This document shows, one piece after another, positions 63,474 through 64,000 of a stretch of DNA of 64,000 nt. Both the position numbers and the translations under genes were made by a program. The notes below the pieces were generated by a model. The model had not been told where the DNA came from, did not search any database, and saw only the letters and a program-made list of their open reading frames with translations. Position 1 is the stretch's first letter. Every line of letters begins with the position of its first letter. Source of the stretch: Flavobacterium hibernum (GTDB lineage Bacteria > Bacteroidota > Bacteroidia > Flavobacteriales > Flavobacteriaceae); the NCBI RefSeq assembly GCF_000832125.1, contig NZ_JPRK01000013.1:236919-300918 (forward strand). Direction: 5' to 3'.

Positions 63474-63848
63474 ATGATAAGAAGAATTGATGCAACAGAA
63501 AAAGCTATTGAATTAATAAAGGTTTTAAAGGAAAAACATGGTGATTTAATGTTTTATCAAGCCGGAGGTTGTTGCGAAGGAACCCAGCCACAATGTTTTG
63601 AAAAAGGCGGTTATTACCAAAGAATGGGCGATGTTTGCATTGGAACTATTGAAGATACTGAATTTTGGGTAGATAAAGATTTATATGAATATTGGAAACA
63701 TGCTCATTTTACTTTAACTGTAATTGACGCTTTTGGAGTAGGAGGTTTTTCTCTCGAAACGCCTTTAAAAAAGACTTTTCAAATAGAATATAGAATTTTC
63801 ACTGAGGAAGAAGAGAAGGATTTAGAACCTGTAAAGATAATTGATTAA
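63474..63848 (+). CDS. DUF779 protein (aldehyde dehydrogenase partner)
   Basis: 124 residues with the DUF779 signature: FYQAGGCCEGTQPQCFEKGG, the Cys-rich patch probably binding metal, and FWVDKDLYEYWKHAHFTLTV. It nearly always stands beside this type of aldehyde dehydrogenase, and its function is unknown. The 150 nt after it are repeats. Confidence 0.92.
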   Translation: MIRRIDATEKAIELIKVLKEKHGDLMFYQAGGCCEGTQPQCFEKGGYYQRMGDVCIGTIEDTEFWVDKDLYEYWKHAHFTLTVIDAFGVGGFSLETPLKKTFQIEYRIFTEEEEKDLEPVKIID

Positions 63849-63898
63849 AGGAGGTTCAAAGGTTCAGAGGGGCAAAGGGACAAAGGTTTTATTAATCT

Positions 63899-64000
63899 TG
63901 TCATTTCGACCAAAGGGAGAAATCAAACGCGTAAGACGACAAAGATTGACAATTTTAAATACGGAATTTCTTGTGTGATTTCTCCTTCGTCGAAATGACA
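63899..64000. repeat. Flavobacterial inverted repeat (may continue beyond window)
   Basis: TGTCATTTCGACCAAAGG plus GAGAAATCA at the left, and TGTGATTTCTCCTTCGTCG plus AAATGACA at the right: arms of about 28 bp, complementary with few mismatches. In front (63849-63887) lies a short GGTTCAAAGG-type repeat. No gene. Confidence 0.75.

Noticed and set aside
1..64000. CRISPR arrays, rRNA operons, intact insertion sequences
   Set aside because: None were seen: no regularly spaced repeats, no rRNA-like sequence and no transposase gene.

Overview
The window looks like a chromosomal segment of a Flavobacterium-type Bacteroidetes. The DNA is AT-rich, lipobox and SusC/TonB-type outer-membrane proteins are frequent, promoters fit the Bacteroidetes pattern (TTTG, about 19 nt, TAnnTTTG), and many products (DUF779 beside aldehyde dehydrogenase, DUF4280 PAAR-like proteins, AraC regulators with membrane segments, flavobacterial palindromic repeats) are typical of that group. 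Genus-level placement is inference from gene content. No rRNA and no CRISPR array were seen. One tRNA (Arg, anticodon ACG) is present.

Layout. 1-7.8 kb (minus strand): a stress/detoxification block with a DUF1275 membrane protein, Dps, DoxX, an amidohydrolase, a secreted M17 N-domain protein, an alginate-export-type porin, an isochorismatase-like hydrolase, a small conserved protein and a chloroperoxidase-like alpha/beta hydrolase. Two related palindromes flank the end of this block. 8.5-12.5 kb: a TonB receptor, di-haem cytochrome c peroxidase and SUOX-fold protein. 12.6-17.8 kb: a secreted tyrosine-phosphatase-like enzyme, a large TonB receptor and a membrane-anchored AraC regulator. 17.8-20.3 kb: a lipoprotein, a DUF1826-like protein and a MEDS protein.

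20.5-24.1 kb is an AT-rich defence-like island. It holds a hypothetical protein, a structured putative ncRNA, a reverse transcriptase of the DRT/unknown-group class and a 28-residue membrane peptide. 24.35-31.4 kb is a cassette with a LysM adaptor, two PAAR-like proteins, an 878-residue protein and three small lipoprotein/membrane genes, best read as a type VI (Bacteroidetes type iii) effector/immunity module. 31.7-38.5 kb is an RND efflux operon with an AraC regulator. 38.9-43.7 kb holds a frameshifted TetR gene, a second TetR-like gene, a universal stress protein, a KAS III and an amino-acid permease.

43.9-47.0 kb is the most intriguing stretch. After an SDR gene, a well-formed promoter drives a 28-residue peptide ending in six consecutive cysteines. 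It is followed by a PhyH-type dioxygenase, a tiny ORF, a CDP-alcohol phosphatidyltransferase and a GtrA protein, tightly packed. 47.3-54.8 kb is mostly small stress and hypothetical genes, including a nitroreductase-OhrR-Ohr operon with OhrR-like operators and a two-gene membrane-protein cassette. 55-58.5 kb is the remnant of an integrative element: a long hairpin, SSB and a 3'-truncated DUF932 gene abutting a large serine recombinase whose 3' end runs into tRNA-Arg. 58.6-64 kb is core: apt, pheT, aldehyde dehydrogenase and DUF779. Functions are assigned from sequence reading only; no database search was run.
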